Shown one piece after another: positions 24,529 to 34,405 of a DNA stretch of 47,737 bases. Under the pieces are notes generated by a model. The model saw only the letters and a list, made by a program, of their open reading frames with translations, did not search any database and was not told the origin of the DNA. How positions within the stretch are numbered: position 1 is the first letter of the stretch; the number at the start of each line of letters is the position of its first letter. Source of the stretch: Deltaproteobacteria bacterium (lineage in GTDB: Bacteria > Desulfobacterota_D > UBA1144 > Nemesobacterales > Nemesobacteraceae); NCBI GenBank assembly GCA_029262295.1, contig JAJCZR010000069.1, positions 1 to 47,737 on the forward strand, written 5' to 3'. Made by a program: the position numbers and the translations under genes.

Positions 24529-25410
24529 TTATGCATGTGGATGTGTTTCATCATAAATCTTCATAATTTGTTCAATTGTAATATGGGTATATCTCTGCGT
24601 GGTTGATAAATTGGAGTGTCCCAACATCTTTTGTATTGATCTTAGATCAGCCCCACTTCCTAATAGATGAGTTGCAAAGGTGTGTCTCAGCACATGCGGG
24701 CTAACATTTTTAGGTATTCCAGACAATAAAGAATATTTCTTCACAATCCTTGCAATGCTTCTTGTTGTAATTGCATTACCTTTTGAATTTAAAAATATTT
24801 GATCTGACTTTGGGTTTAGTTGTTCTCTAATATTGAGGTAATTTTCGAGTGCCTCTACAGCTTTTGATCCAATTGGAACTATCCTTTCCTTATTTCCTTT
24901 TCCTAATACTTTAATAACTGACTCTGATATACTTAGATCATTTAGCTTTGCTTCTCCGAGCTCACTTACCCTAAGTCCGCTAGAATATAGAAGTTCCAAA
25001 ATGGCTTTGTCTCTTAACCTTAAAGGTTTTTTTTCTTTGCCTTGTTCTTTTACATCCACAAGTTTAAAAATCTCGTCAACACTTAGGAAAACCGGAAGTT
25101 TTGTCTGGCTTTTTGGTGTTTCAATAAATTTTGCGGGATTTTTTGTAATAACTCTTTTTTTTAGTAAAAAAGTGAAAAAGCTTCTGAGAGTGGAAATTTT
25201 TCTTGAAATAGAACTCTTTGAATTTTTTTTGTATAAGGTGGACAAATATTCATTAATAATCTTTTTGTCAGAATTTGCGGGAACTATCGATTCTTTGGAT
25301 GTATATTCAGAAAACTCACTCAGATCATTCATATATGCCCTGACTGTATTTTGTGAATAGTTTCTCTCGGAAATTAGGTAGGTCTTAAAATCCTTAATGC
25401 TCTGATCCAT
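24529..25410 (-). CDS. xerC: Tyrosine recombinase XerC
   Basis: 293 residues. The N-terminal SAM-like domain opens with IKDFKTYLISERNYSQNTVRAY. The catalytic residues are Arg in LLYSSGLRVSEL, Lys in GKGNKERIVPIG, His and Arg in HVLRHTFATHLL, His in KMLGHSNLSTTQ and Tyr in QRYTHI. It resolves chromosome dimers at dif with a partner recombinase or alone. The position ahead of hslVU is a conserved arrangement and supports a housekeeping Xer rather than a phage integrase. Confidence 0.93.
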   Translation of the reverse strand: MDQSIKDFKTYLISERNYSQNTVRAYMNDLSEFSEYTSKESIVPANSDKKIINEYLSTLYKKNSKSSISRKISTLRSFFTFLLKKRVITKNPAKFIETPKSQTKLPVFLSVDEIFKLVDVKEQGKEKKPLRLRDKAILELLYSSGLRVSELGEAKLNDLSISESVIKVLGKGNKERIVPIGSKAVEALENYLNIREQLNPKSDQIFLNSKGNAITTRSIARIVKKYSLLSGIPKNVSPHVLRHTFATHLLGSGADLRSIQKMLGHSNLSTTQRYTHITIEQIMKIYDETHPHA

Positions 25411-25418
25411 ATCAGTTG

Positions 25419-25446
25419 AATATATACATTAATTTATATTAGACAA
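25419..25446 (-). promoter_or_regulatory. Promoter of xerC-hslV-hslU
   Basis: On the minus strand, TTGTCT (25446-25441), a 16-nt spacer and TATATT (25424-25419), with the ATG 8 nt beyond. The transcript should be leaderless or nearly so; there is no Shine-Dalgarno. Confidence 0.6.
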
Positions 25447-25482
25447 GAATATTAAGATAAATATGAGAAGGTTTATCTCAAC

Positions 25483-27258
25483 TTAAAGTGTGTTTGCGAT
25501 ATTATCAAAGAATGCGCCTTTTAAAGGGATTCTTTTAGCACCAATATATCTTTTTTGATAATAGTTTTTATTAAAGTTTGTAATAGTTACTTTCTTTGAA
25601 GCAGAAGATGCATGAATGAATTTGTCGTCACCAATATAAATTCCCACATGTGAAGGAAATTGAGCGTATGTTCTGAAGAAAACCAGGTCGCCTTTTTCCA
25701 GGCTGTTTTTCTTGACCCAATCGCCTTTTTTATAAATATCCCTAGCTGTTCTTGGAAGTCTCACATCAAAAAGACCGTAAACTTTCTTCACGTATGCAGA
25801 GCAATCTATTCCTGTTCTTGTAGAATTGCCACCAAATTTATATGGTGCCCCAAGATATTTTTTTGCGACCTGTATTAAATTGTCTGAAGCTTTTTTATTG
25901 CTGCTTGAAGCAGAGTTTTTCTTTGAAGATGTGTATCTGGACCTGGTTTCAGACTTTAAATACACTTTTTCGTTAGTAGGTATTTTAATTGTCTGATTTA
26001 CAGCTATTTTTGTTCCGCTTATGTTATTTGCGTTTTTAATATTACTAACCGAAGAACCATACTTCTTTGATATAGAATAAAGAGACTCACCTTTTCTTAC
26101 TTTGTGATTTATCTCTTTAGCAACGGTTTTAGATGAAAGTCCCTGGCTTGGTATCTTGAGTTTTTGGCCTTTTTTGATGAATGAAGAGGCAAGGTTGTTT
26201 AGTGATTTAATTCTGCTTGTAGACACGTCAAACCTGCTTGCAATTGTACTTAATGTGTCGCCACTTTTTACAGTATAGTTCACAGTGCTTCTTGCATAAT
26301 CCTTAATAGCTTTGCCTTGCGGTACATTCAATGTCTTGCCAATTTTTAGCAAATTTGAGCTTAAGCCATTTAAGCTTTTTATTGTGGATACATTTGTTCC
26401 GAATTTTAGGGAAATTGATGAAAGCGTGTCACCACTTCTCACTTTATACTTTGCTGTTTTAATCTGAGGAGGAGCTGTGTAGCTTTGACCAGGTATTTTA
26501 AGGTCGTTACCAACTTTAATATTATTTGAGTTAATTCCATTATAAGCTTTAAGGTTTCTTACCGATACTCCATGGCGCTCTGCTATCTGGCTTAGCGTGT
26601 CGCCTTTTCTTACGGTGTATTTAGAAGGAGTTTCTTGGGTTACTACTGGTTGTTTCTTTGCGGTGTAAATTCCTGGAATTTTAAGTTTCTGACCAATAGA
26701 TATTTTTGATCCTGATATTCCATTCAAACTTCTTAATTCCTTTGAACTTACATTAAGTTTTTCAGCAATTTGGCTTATTGTATCCCCACTTCTTACTGTA
26801 TATGTTGCACCCGAAGAATTTTGATAAATAGTGGGGGTTGTTTTTTCTGCTATTTGATTTGAAGCGGCTTTGTCTGACACAAAATTATATACTTCAATAG
26901 TTTTTGTTGTTTTGGAGGGAGTATCTTTTTTTACTTCTGATTTAATTTCGGTTGGTTTTTTGACAAAATTTAATTTCTTGTTATCAGGGAGGGGAGTTTC
27001 TATCTTTTTAGCTATACCTATTTCAGAATTATATTCTTTCAGGCTTTGAGGAATGAGTAGTACCTCGCCAAGTTTAAGTTTGTCGGATGATAAATTGTTA
27101 ACTTGCCTTAATTTATTTGCAGTTGAACTATATTTAATTGCAAGGCTATAAAGGGTGTCGCCTTTTTTAACTATGTGTTCTTTTGCTTGTAGTGAAGCTG
27201 GTAGTAGTGTTATGGAAAAAAATATTAAAGATGTAATGCTCAATAAAATTGATTTCAT
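25483..27258 (-). CDS. LysM-repeat NlpC/P60 peptidoglycan endopeptidase
   Basis: 591 residues from the ATG at 27258, chosen because GGAG sits 6 nt upstream; ATGs further out (27270, 27279) are less well placed. A signal peptide (MKSILLSITSLIFFSITLLP...SLQA) is followed by six LysM domains, each (Y/H)xVxxG(D/E)(T/S)(L/I)...IP, spaced by Ser/Thr-rich linkers. The C-terminal 120 residues are an NlpC/P60 domain with the catalytic Cys in GIDCSAYV, His in SHVGIYIG and a second His in FIHASS. It should bind and cut peptidoglycan stem peptides in the periplasm. Six LysM copies is a high number for such an enzyme. Confidence 0.94.
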   Translation of the reverse strand: MKSILLSITSLIFFSITLLPASLQAKEHIVKKGDTLYSLAIKYSSTANKLRQVNNLSSDKLKLGEVLLIPQSLKEYNSEIGIAKKIETPLPDNKKLNFVKKPTEIKSEVKKDTPSKTTKTIEVYNFVSDKAASNQIAEKTTPTIYQNSSGATYTVRSGDTISQIAEKLNVSSKELRSLNGISGSKISIGQKLKIPGIYTAKKQPVVTQETPSKYTVRKGDTLSQIAERHGVSVRNLKAYNGINSNNIKVGNDLKIPGQSYTAPPQIKTAKYKVRSGDTLSSISLKFGTNVSTIKSLNGLSSNLLKIGKTLNVPQGKAIKDYARSTVNYTVKSGDTLSTIASRFDVSTSRIKSLNNLASSFIKKGQKLKIPSQGLSSKTVAKEINHKVRKGESLYSISKKYGSSVSNIKNANNISGTKIAVNQTIKIPTNEKVYLKSETRSRYTSSKKNSASSSNKKASDNLIQVAKKYLGAPYKFGGNSTRTGIDCSAYVKKVYGLFDVRLPRTARDIYKKGDWVKKNSLEKGDLVFFRTYAQFPSHVGIYIGDDKFIHASSASKKVTITNFNKNYYQKRYIGAKRIPLKGAFFDNIANTL

Positions 27259-27554
27259 ATAAATCTCCATCCTTCCCAAATTTATAGTGCAAAATCTTTA
27301 AGAGGATGTATAAAACCAAAACAGAATGAAATTGAAAGTTGAAATAAATTTTAAGCTAAAACTAAATGATTGTTCTTTTATATCCCCATAAAAGTTTTAA
27401 AAATTATAATGTATTTTTACTGAGAATTAAAGCTTTTGTTTTATTTTTTTCTCATATTTTTAATTTTTTTGCCAAAAAGTACTAAATCTTCATACTTTTT
27501 TGAAATATTTATTGGTATTTTTCAACCTTATTCGTTTTAATACTTATTCTAGAA
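27259..27554. other. Divergent intergenic region
   Basis: 296 bp between the outward-facing LysM hydrolase and flippase genes. No gene or clear palindrome is seen. Toward the flippase, TTCAAC (27521-27526), 18 nt and TATTCT (27545-27550) form a weak promoter candidate ending 4 nt before the ATG. Confidence 0.4.
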
Positions 27555-28859
27555 ATGAGCATAAACAAAAAAGAAAAAAAAGAGCTCTTTAGTAATGTTT
27601 CATGGCTTTTTGGGGCAAAATCCGGCAAATCAATACTTGTCTCAATCGAAATTGTACTTTTGGCCAGAATTCTTGGCTTGGAGAAGTTTGGTCTATTCAG
27701 TGTTGTTGTTGCTTATGTAAATATTCTAAACAAATTTTTTGATTTTAGGGTTTGGGAAGCAGCTATAAGATATATAGGCGAATTTCTTGAGAAAAAAGAA
27801 AATGACAAAGTGCTTTCCATGATAAAGTTTTCATTTTTTGTTGATATATTCACCGGGGTAATTGCATTTGTAATCTCGATTATTCTTGCAAAATTAGGAA
27901 ATGAATTTTTTATAAAGTCAGGGAGTGGAGTTGAGTTTATTATTATTTATTCAGTCTCGCTTCTGGTCTCAACTGTCAATACAACTGCCGACGCACTATT
28001 TCGTGTGTTCAATAAATTCAAAACGATAGCTTTTATAAACTCGTCTGAAGCCCTATTCAGGTTAGTTCTTGTTGCCGTTGTTTTAATGCTTGGATACGAA
28101 GTAAAAGAGGTGCTCTTTGTATATGTTGTTGCAGCTTTCCTTGGTTTTTTGTTAAGGCAAGTAATAGTCAATAAAGTTCTTTTGGAAAAAAACCTAAGCA
28201 ACTGGCTAAATTCTTCTCTTGGTTTATTGCTGCCAAGGTTAAAGGAAATATCATGGTTTTTGCTAAATACGAGTTTTAATGCAACATTGAAAATGGCTAA
28301 CGAAGGAAATATTGCTGTTCTTTTCTTGGGGCATTTTTTTGGAAATCAGGCTGCAGGTCTATATAAAGTCGCTCGTTCAGCAATTAAAGTTATGGCCAGG
28401 ATGATTGATCCCGTTTATGAAGCAATCTATCCAAAACTTGTTAGCCTTACGAGCCAAAATCTTTTTGAAAAATCGATTGAAATAATCTGGTATGCACTTA
28501 AAAACCTTTTAAAATTCACACTCCCTGTAGCGTTAGTGGGGCTTGTGTTTACTGAAATAATTGTCCGGTTGATATTTGGAGCCGAATATGTCCTGGCATC
28601 CAACACAATGAGGGTTTTAACTGTTGCAGCACTTTTTACAGGTATGACCTTTTGGGTTACTCCATCACTTCTTGCCCTCAACAAACCAGGCTTTAGGCTT
28701 TTAATAAATTTGGTTCGTACAGTCCTTTATGTTATTTTCCTAATAATTCTTATACCTAAATATTCTTATCTCGGCGCAGCATATGCTTATTTGCTAGCTG
28801 AGATTTTAAACTTTTTATTTTCCGTATATCTGAAAAGAAGTTTGAGCAGAGAATTATGA
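27555..28859 (+). CDS. Polysaccharide/oligosaccharide flippase (Wzx/MATE-like)
   Basis: 434 residues with about twelve hydrophobic segments. The opening (SWLFGAKSGKSILVSIEIVLLARILGLEKFGLFSVVVAYV, two helices) is typical of the polysaccharide-biosynthesis/export family related to MviN and MATE. Such proteins move lipid-linked sugars across the inner membrane. Its stop overlaps the glycosyltransferase start by 4 bp, so both likely act in one surface-glycan pathway. No Shine-Dalgarno is evident. Confidence 0.88.
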   Translation: MSINKKEKKELFSNVSWLFGAKSGKSILVSIEIVLLARILGLEKFGLFSVVVAYVNILNKFFDFRVWEAAIRYIGEFLEKKENDKVLSMIKFSFFVDIFTGVIAFVISIILAKLGNEFFIKSGSGVEFIIIYSVSLLVSTVNTTADALFRVFNKFKTIAFINSSEALFRLVLVAVVLMLGYEVKEVLFVYVVAAFLGFLLRQVIVNKVLLEKNLSNWLNSSLGLLLPRLKEISWFLLNTSFNATLKMANEGNIAVLFLGHFFGNQAAGLYKVARSAIKVMARMIDPVYEAIYPKLVSLTSQNLFEKSIEIIWYALKNLLKFTLPVALVGLVFTEIIVRLIFGAEYVLASNTMRVLTVAALFTGMTFWVTPSLLALNKPGFRLLINLVRTVLYVIFLIILIPKYSYLGAAYAYLLAEILNFLFSVYLKRSLSREL

Positions 28860-30040
28860 AATTACTCCTCTACACACATGAATTTCCTCCATTTCTTGGT
28901 GGCCTTGCCACTATCAGCCATAAATTAACTAAAGGTTTTTCAGATTCGAAAATTGAGATTATTGCACTTGTTCCAAGCTATGGTGGGAATGAAAAAGGTT
29001 TTGATAAAAAACTAGATTGCAAAGTTTGTCGAATTCCCTTAATAGGAAATAAAATTATAAGAGCTATTCCTTTTTTACAGCAGCTTATTGGGATGTTCTA
29101 CCTAGGTTATTCAGTAAAGAAATTAAAACCTGATCTTGTGCTTTTTATCACAGAAGAAGCTGAGGTGACTGGCGGTTTACTATCTTATTTCATTAAATTT
29201 AACTCAGTTGTAAGAGTTGCAGGTTCCGGGATCATGACTTGCTTTCATGGGAACAACTTTTTCAAGAAACTCCAAAAATACCCAATGAAGAGGCTTTATA
29301 ATAAGTGTAAAAAAGTGATAGCGATAAGTAATTACACAAAATCGTTGTTAATTGATATTGATGTGCCGGAAAAAAAGATAGAAGTTATATATAACGGTAT
29401 AAGCGATCACCTCCTTAATAATGAAACGAATTTTGAGAAAGTCTCACAGCTAAAAAAAGAACTTGGGATACTTGAAAATGAAAAGGTGTTTATAACAATT
29501 GCAAGAATACTTCCGAGAAAAGGTCAGGACTTTGTAATAAGGGCACTACCAAAAGTGGTGAAGCAATTCCCGAACGTTAAATATATAGTTGTGGGAGAGG
29601 GTAGATACAAAGAAAAGTTTGAGGAACTTTCAAAAGAACTTGGCCTTGAAAATATTGTTAGTTTCACAGGTGGTGTAAGCCATAATGATATAATCCATTA
29701 TTTAGATATGTGTGACATCTTTATTATGCCCAACCGGCTTTGGAACAATAAAGTTGAAGGTTTTGGCAACTCTTTTATAGAGGCGTCATCAAGAGGGCTT
29801 CCTGTTATTGCAGGAAATGATTCTGGTGCAGTTGAAGCTGTTTCTAATGGTCAGACAGGCTTGGTTGTTGACTCTGAGAATATTGATTCAATTGCCGAGG
29901 GAATGATTAAGCTACTTCGAGATTCTTCAGTTGCAAAAAGTCTTGGGGATAATGGTGTTAAGTTTGTAAAGGAAAATTTCACTGACGATCTAATGATAAG
30001 CAACTATGTCAGTCTTCTAAAAGAAACTGTAAATCAATAG
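28856..30040 (+). CDS. Glycosyltransferase family 4
   Basis: 394 residues, GT-B fold. The N-terminal domain opens with the acceptor-side HEFPPFLGGLATISHKL. The donor domain has ITIARILPRKGQDFVIRALP, YIVVGEGRYKEKFEEL and the EX7E motif in VEGFGNSFIEASSRGLPVIAG. It should add a sugar from a nucleotide donor in the cytoplasm, probably for the glycan moved by the upstream flippase. Donor and acceptor are unknown. Its stop codon abuts that of the convergent permease gene with no gap. Confidence 0.92.
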   Translation: MKLLLYTHEFPPFLGGLATISHKLTKGFSDSKIEIIALVPSYGGNEKGFDKKLDCKVCRIPLIGNKIIRAIPFLQQLIGMFYLGYSVKKLKPDLVLFITEEAEVTGGLLSYFIKFNSVVRVAGSGIMTCFHGNNFFKKLQKYPMKRLYNKCKKVIAISNYTKSLLIDIDVPEKKIEVIYNGISDHLLNNETNFEKVSQLKKELGILENEKVFITIARILPRKGQDFVIRALPKVVKQFPNVKYIVVGEGRYKEKFEELSKELGLENIVSFTGGVSHNDIIHYLDMCDIFIMPNRLWNNKVEGFGNSFIEASSRGLPVIAGNDSGAVEAVSNGQTGLVVDSENIDSIAEGMIKLLRDSSVAKSLGDNGVKFVKENFTDDLMISNYVSLLKETVNQ

Positions 30041-31255
30041 TTACTCGTAACGAAGTGCTTCAATAGGATTAAGTTTTGAAGCTTTTTTGGCAGGATAGAT
30101 CCCAAACAGAATTCCAACTAAAGCTGCAAAAGCAAATGCCATTAGAATTGAGAAAAGCGATATTTCAGTTGCCCAACCGGTAAGATATGAAGCTGTTTTT
30201 GAGATAGTTATTCCAATTATTACCCCCATCAAACCACCTATTAGTGAAAGCACAACTGATTCAACCAAAAACTGTTTTAAAATATCGTTTTCTTTTGCAC
30301 CCACAGCCATCCTTATTCCAATCTCCCTTGTTCGCTCACCAACTGATACAAGCATAATATTCATGATTCCAATGCCGCCCACTATGAGTGAGATTGATGC
30401 AATACTGCCAAGAAGCACAGACATTATTTTTGAGACATTTTTGATAGTGTTAATCTGGTTTTCCTGTGATCTTATGTAAAAATCATCAATTTCATTGTTT
30501 TCAATATTTCTGCTTTGCCTTAAAATCTTTGTGATGCTGTTGCTCGCAGTATCTAGCTCTTCAGGGGAGTAAACAGCGATTGAAATTTTTTCCACTTCTT
30601 TTGTGCCTTTTAATCTTTTTTGTACAGAAGAGTAGGGCATTAGTATAAGATCGTCCTGATCCTTACCACTCGGTGTTTGACCAATGCTCGACATAACCCC
30701 AATTATTTTATAAGTGTATTTCCCAATTCTGAGGTTTTTGCCGATTGGATCAGTGTTTTCAAAAAGGATATTTTTTACAGATTTTCCAATCACACAGACC
30801 AAGGATGCCCTCTCAATATCAAAATTATTGAAAAACGTCCCTTTCTCTGGAAACCAATCGTTAATAAAAACAAACTCTGGTGAAGCCCCCACAATAAGTG
30901 TGAAATGATTTTGGTAACCATTCGATACGTTTGTTGTAGTATTTACTATTTCTGAAACATGTTTTACAACATCAAGTTTTCTTATCACATTTGCATCTTT
31001 CTGGGTGAGGGGTTTTAAATCAGCTTTTTCATCTTTTTTCCCACTACTGGTCCTGTAACCTGTATAGACAATCAAGGAGTTTCCCCCTAGTGAAGTTAAC
31101 TGGGTTTCAATGGTTCTTTTTGCACCCTGTGTGATTGACACAAGCGATATCACAGCTGCAACACCAATTATTATTCCAAGTGTTGTAAGGAAAGAACGAA
31201 ACTTGTTGTTTTTTATTGCCCTGTATGAAATTCTGAGAGACATTAATGGATTCAT
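30041..31255 (-). CDS. MacB-like ABC transporter permease (FtsX family)
   Basis: 404 residues. One helix near residues 20-40 (FRSFLTTLGIIIGVAAVISL) is followed by a MacB_PCD periplasmic domain of about 200 residues. Three C-terminal helices make up the FtsX domain, including GGIGIMNIMLVSVGERTREIGIRMAVGA. Such permeases act with a separate ATPase (MacB/LolD-like) in mechanotransmission, often to export peptides, toxins or lipoproteins. No ATPase gene and no MacA-type adaptor is adjacent, so the partner must be elsewhere. The start could also be the ATG four codons in (MSLR). Confidence 0.9.
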   Translation of the reverse strand: MNPLMSLRISYRAIKNNKFRSFLTTLGIIIGVAAVISLVSITQGAKRTIETQLTSLGGNSLIVYTGYRTSSGKKDEKADLKPLTQKDANVIRKLDVVKHVSEIVNTTTNVSNGYQNHFTLIVGASPEFVFINDWFPEKGTFFNNFDIERASLVCVIGKSVKNILFENTDPIGKNLRIGKYTYKIIGVMSSIGQTPSGKDQDDLILMPYSSVQKRLKGTKEVEKISIAVYSPEELDTASNSITKILRQSRNIENNEIDDFYIRSQENQINTIKNVSKIMSVLLGSIASISLIVGGIGIMNIMLVSVGERTREIGIRMAVGAKENDILKQFLVESVVLSLIGGLMGVIIGITISKTASYLTGWATEISLFSILMAFAFAALVGILFGIYPAKKASKLNPIEALRYE

Positions 31256-31343
31256 TGAGGATTAATTTTAACTGATACTTTCCATGTTTATTTAATCCTT
31301 TTATTGGCTGTTATTTGATTTTAGTGTCGGTTAATTTATCTAG

Positions 31344-31967
31344 ATGCCCAAAATCAAAATTTGCGGAATAACAAATATTGAAGACGCACTTTATGCAGCA
31401 AATTTAGGTGTCGATGCGCTCGGCTTTATTTTCTATAAAAAAAGTAAGAGGTTTATTGAGCCCGATTCTGCTAAAAAAATAATTGATAAGCTCCCTCCAT
31501 TTATTACCAAAGTAGGGGTGTTTGTTAATGAAAACGAAGATTTTTTAGCTGAATCAAAGAGAATTGCCGGTTTTGACATATTTCAATTTCACGGTGATGA
31601 AACACCAGGATTTTGTAACGATTTTGGCAGAAAATATATAAAAGCTATCAGGGTTAATAGTTCGCAAAGTATTGAAGCGGTAGAATCTTTCAACACAGAC
31701 TATTTTCTTTTTGATACATACTCTGATGATGAATATGGTGGTACTGGAAAAACTTTTAGCTGGGATATTTTAGATAATTCATGCTTAAAAGATAAATTTG
31801 TTATACTTTCTGGCGGGCTTAACCCTGAAAATGTTTCAAAAGCCATAAAAGCAGTAAATCCCTATGCAGTTGATGTGAGTTCAGGTGTTGAAAGGTCGCC
31901 CGGAAAAAAAGATCATGAAAAATTAAAAAAGTTTATTGAGGCAGTTAAGAATGAAACACAAATTTGA
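31344..31967 (+). CDS. trpF: Phosphoribosylanthranilate isomerase
   Basis: 207 residues, a complete TrpF barrel. [17 protein letters not shown] carries the catalytic Cys, [19 protein letters not shown] the general acid Asp and phosphate loop, and [15 protein letters not shown] and [15 protein letters not shown] close the active site. It isomerises phosphoribosylanthranilate in tryptophan synthesis. It overlaps the trpB start. No Shine-Dalgarno is seen; a TAATTT ends 6 nt before the ATG. Confidence 0.96.
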   Translation: MPKIKICGITNIEDALYAANLGVDALGFIFYKKSKRFIEPDSAKKIIDKLPPFITKVGVFVNENEDFLAESKRIAGFDIFQFHGDETPGFCNDFGRKYIKAIRVNSSQSIEAVESFNTDYFLFDTYSDDEYGGTGKTFSWDILDNSCLKDKFVILSGGLNPENVSKAIKAVNPYAVDVSSGVERSPGKKDHEKLKKFIEAVKNETQI

Positions 31968-33141
31968 TTACCCGGACGAAAAAGGACACTTTGGAATATT
32001 TGGTGGAAGGTATGTTTCTGAAACATTAATTCCGGCTCTTTCAGAGCTTTGCGATGCTTACGACGAAGCAAAAGGTGACATTACTTTTTTTGATGAAATA
32101 AATAAATATTTGGGCGATTATGTAGGAAGGCCTACACCTTTATACTTTGCCGAAGGAATGACAGAGAAATTAGGTGGTGCCAAAATATATCTCAAACGTG
32201 AAGATCTGGCACACACCGGAGCACATAAAATAAATAACACAATTGGCCAGATAATTCTTGCCGACAGAATGGGTAAAAAAAGAATAATTGCTGAAACGGG
32301 AGCTGGGCAGCACGGAGTGGCAACTGCCACAGTCTGTGCCCTTATGGGAAAAGAGTGTGTTATCTACATGGGAGAAGAAGACACTAAGCGTCAGGCACTT
32401 AACGTTGAAAGAATGAAATTACTTGGTGCCGAAGTAAAACCCGTCACTTCTGGCACAAGGACCCTCAAAGATGCAATGAATGAGGCTATGAGAGACTGGG
32501 TTACCTATGTGAGAGACACTTTTTATGTAATTGGAAGCGTTGCAGGTCCCCATCCATATCCAATGATGGTTAGGGATTTTCAATCTGTAATTGGAAGAGA
32601 AGCAAAAGAGCAAATATTTGAAAAAGAAGGGAGGCTTCCCGATCTTCTTTTAGCCTGTGTTGGTGGAGGCTCAAATGCAATGGGGCTTTTTTACCCTTTT
32701 ATTCAGGATGAAGAAGTTAAAAAAACTGGTGTTGAAGCAGCAGGTCATGGGATTGAAAGCAATCAGCATTCCGCAACAATTACAGCTGGCTCAGTTGGTG
32801 TTCTTCATGGAAGCAAGACTTACCTACTTCAAGATAAAAACGGTCAGATTCAGGAAGCACACTCAATAGCTGCAGGGCTTGATTATCCTGGAGTGGGCCC
32901 TGAACACTCTTACTTTAATGATATTAATGCTGTTGATTACACGGCTGTTACTGACGAAGAAGCACTTCAAGGTTTGTCATTTCTATCCAGGACCGAAGGA
33001 ATAATTCCCGCATTGGAAACAGCCCATGCAATTGCTTATGCAAAAAAAGTTGCTCCGAAAATGTCTAAAGATGAAATTATTATAATTTGTCTTTCAGGCA
33101 GGGGTGATAAAGATATGCATACCGTTATGGGATTATTGTAA
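31951..33141 (+). CDS. trpB: Tryptophan synthase beta chain
   Basis: 396 residues from the ATG at 31951; the frame opens five codons earlier at a TTG, but this ATG has GAGG 9 nt upstream and gives the family N-terminus [19 protein letters not shown]. The PLP Lys lies in [12 protein letters not shown]. The glycine-rich phosphate loop is [10 protein letters not shown], and the monovalent-cation and COMM regions look complete. It condenses indole with serine. It overlaps the end of trpF by 17 bp. Its partner trpA is not next; it lies 1.5 kb on, beyond two genes on the other strand. Confidence 0.97.
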   Translation: MKHKFDYPDEKGHFGIFGGRYVSETLIPALSELCDAYDEAKGDITFFDEINKYLGDYVGRPTPLYFAEGMTEKLGGAKIYLKREDLAHTGAHKINNTIGQIILADRMGKKRIIAETGAGQHGVATATVCALMGKECVIYMGEEDTKRQALNVERMKLLGAEVKPVTSGTRTLKDAMNEAMRDWVTYVRDTFYVIGSVAGPHPYPMMVRDFQSVIGREAKEQIFEKEGRLPDLLLACVGGGSNAMGLFYPFIQDEEVKKTGVEAAGHGIESNQHSATITAGSVGVLHGSKTYLLQDKNGQIQEAHSIAAGLDYPGVGPEHSYFNDINAVDYTAVTDEEALQGLSFLSRTEGIIPALETAHAIAYAKKVAPKMSKDEIIIICLSGRGDKDMHTVMGLL

Positions 33142-33153
33142 AACTGTTATTTG

Positions 33154-33639
33154 CTATTTAAGCTTAATTTTTAATCCTTCAAAAATACTTTTTTGCTTTT
33201 CACTCATGCCACTTAGTTCCATAACTACTTCGTCATTACTCAACCTAACAACCCTTGATCTGGGATTGGAAATATCTTCAATCTGAATATTATTATTTTC
33301 ACAGTAGTTCTTCCAGGCTATTGATGAAAGGTTTTTTGTTTCCCTATACTGCCTGTCCGATTGGCGTTTAAATAGTTTTGTAATCTGAAGGTTTGAAAAC
33401 TTTGTAAGATCTACGGCAATATATTCTTTGTTTGGTGAAACGTGTGTGTTGTATCCGTTACCCTCTGACAAAAGGATCTGTTTTGATCCATTTGAATGAT
33501 GGAGAATAAGTTCATTTTTAGCAGAAGTGGAGAATGAAAGCTTCTCAACTCTTGTTGTGGTAATCTCAGTTGCTTTACATGATGCAAAACTTAAAAGAAA
33601 TATTATTATCAGAAGGTGAAATTTATTTTTTTGGATCAC
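33154..33639 (-). CDS. Putative lipoprotein, unknown function
   Basis: 161 residues with a GTG start. The N-terminus is a short hydrophobic stretch ending FASCKAT, a near-lipobox with Cys21, so a lipoprotein is likely. The rest is beta-rich with no family recognised; TTRVEKLSFSTSAKNELILH and YNTHVSPNKEYIAVDL recall short beta-propeller-like strands. AAAAGGTGAT lies right at the start codon. The 5' end overlaps the lysozyme gene by 17 bp, so the two are coupled. They sit opposite to the trp genes on each side. Confidence 0.6.
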   Translation of the reverse strand: MIQKNKFHLLIIIFLLSFASCKATEITTTRVEKLSFSTSAKNELILHHSNGSKQILLSEGNGYNTHVSPNKEYIAVDLTKFSNLQITKLFKRQSDRQYRETKNLSSIAWKNYCENNNIQIEDISNPRSRVVRLSNDEVVMELSGMSEKQKSIFEGLKIKLK

Positions 33640-34405
33640 CTTTTAAATAATACCCAAAAACTTTATTAACTGCTTCGGATGTTTTGTTCCAAGGCTGGCC
33701 ATCAACCCTGAGGGCAACTCCTTCAAATGTGTTGAGAAATTGTTGAAGTTCATCAACTCTTGGTAATTTCTTTTTACTGAAAATAAAGAAAGGTCCTTTT
33801 TGTTCTACTACCGATTCCTGAAGTGGCTCAATTTCATTTCTTTCCTGTAGCCGCCTTATAAGCACAACTGCCCCAACTTGTTTTGATACAGCCGTATCAG
33901 ACCATGTGCCGTCTGCAATGTATTTGCCACTTGTGTAATGATTTGAGTACGACCACAAATAAGGAGATAAAACATGGTTGTGAAAAAGCCTGTAGCCCCA
34001 TCCGTTATATCCTTCAAGTTCGTAGAGAAGCCTTGATAAACCCCAGTTTTCAACTTTATCAAGCTTTCTTAGTTTTAATGCATCTTCAGCACTTTCCTCC
34101 CAAGTGAAAGGTGGTTCCCCTGTTTTTGGCCTTCCGGCAGGCACATTCTTAGTGCGGGCTGTGAGTTTATCTCCATTATGAAGGTGTCTTGTAAATCTTC
34201 TGCCTGATTCCATTGAGTGAATAACAGCAATAAAAAACCAGGGTATGCCTAAAGTTTTTCCTACACTTTCATAACGTTCTTTGTTTTTTATTATGTCGTC
34301 TATATTTTTGTCGACCTCTTTAAATTTTTCAGGCCTTATTTCACAGGTCATGTAGAGTTCTTTGTATTGTTCTTTTAATTGATTAGTAAGTGATATTTTT
34401 GGCAT
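33623..34405 (-). CDS. Lysozyme-family protein (COG5526-like)
   Basis: 260 residues from the ATG at 34405, which has GAGG 9 nt upstream; the frame opens five codons earlier at TTG. Core motifs are IPWFFIAVIHSMESGRRFTRHLHNG, with the likely catalytic Glu in HSMES, then PPFTWEESAEDAL and the segment from NWGLSRLLYELEGYNGWGYR, all typical of this phage-related lysozyme group. No signal peptide is present, which is odd for a cell-wall enzyme; it would need a holin, lysis or leaderless export. The following gene, coupled by a 17-bp overlap, encodes a possible lipoprotein. Confidence 0.8.
   Translation of the reverse strand: MPKISLTNQLKEQYKELYMTCEIRPEKFKEVDKNIDDIIKNKERYESVGKTLGIPWFFIAVIHSMESGRRFTRHLHNGDKLTARTKNVPAGRPKTGEPPFTWEESAEDALKLRKLDKVENWGLSRLLYELEGYNGWGYRLFHNHVLSPYLWSYSNHYTSGKYIADGTWSDTAVSKQVGAVVLIRRLQERNEIEPLQESVVEQKGPFFIFSKKKLPRVDELQQFLNTFEGVALRVDGQPWNKTSEAVNKVFGYYLKGDPKK

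Noticed and set aside
24529..25410. Phage or island integrase for the tyrosine recombinase
   Set aside because: Its place ahead of hslV-hslU and its length and motifs fit housekeeping XerC; no attachment-site duplication or tRNA gene was found nearby.
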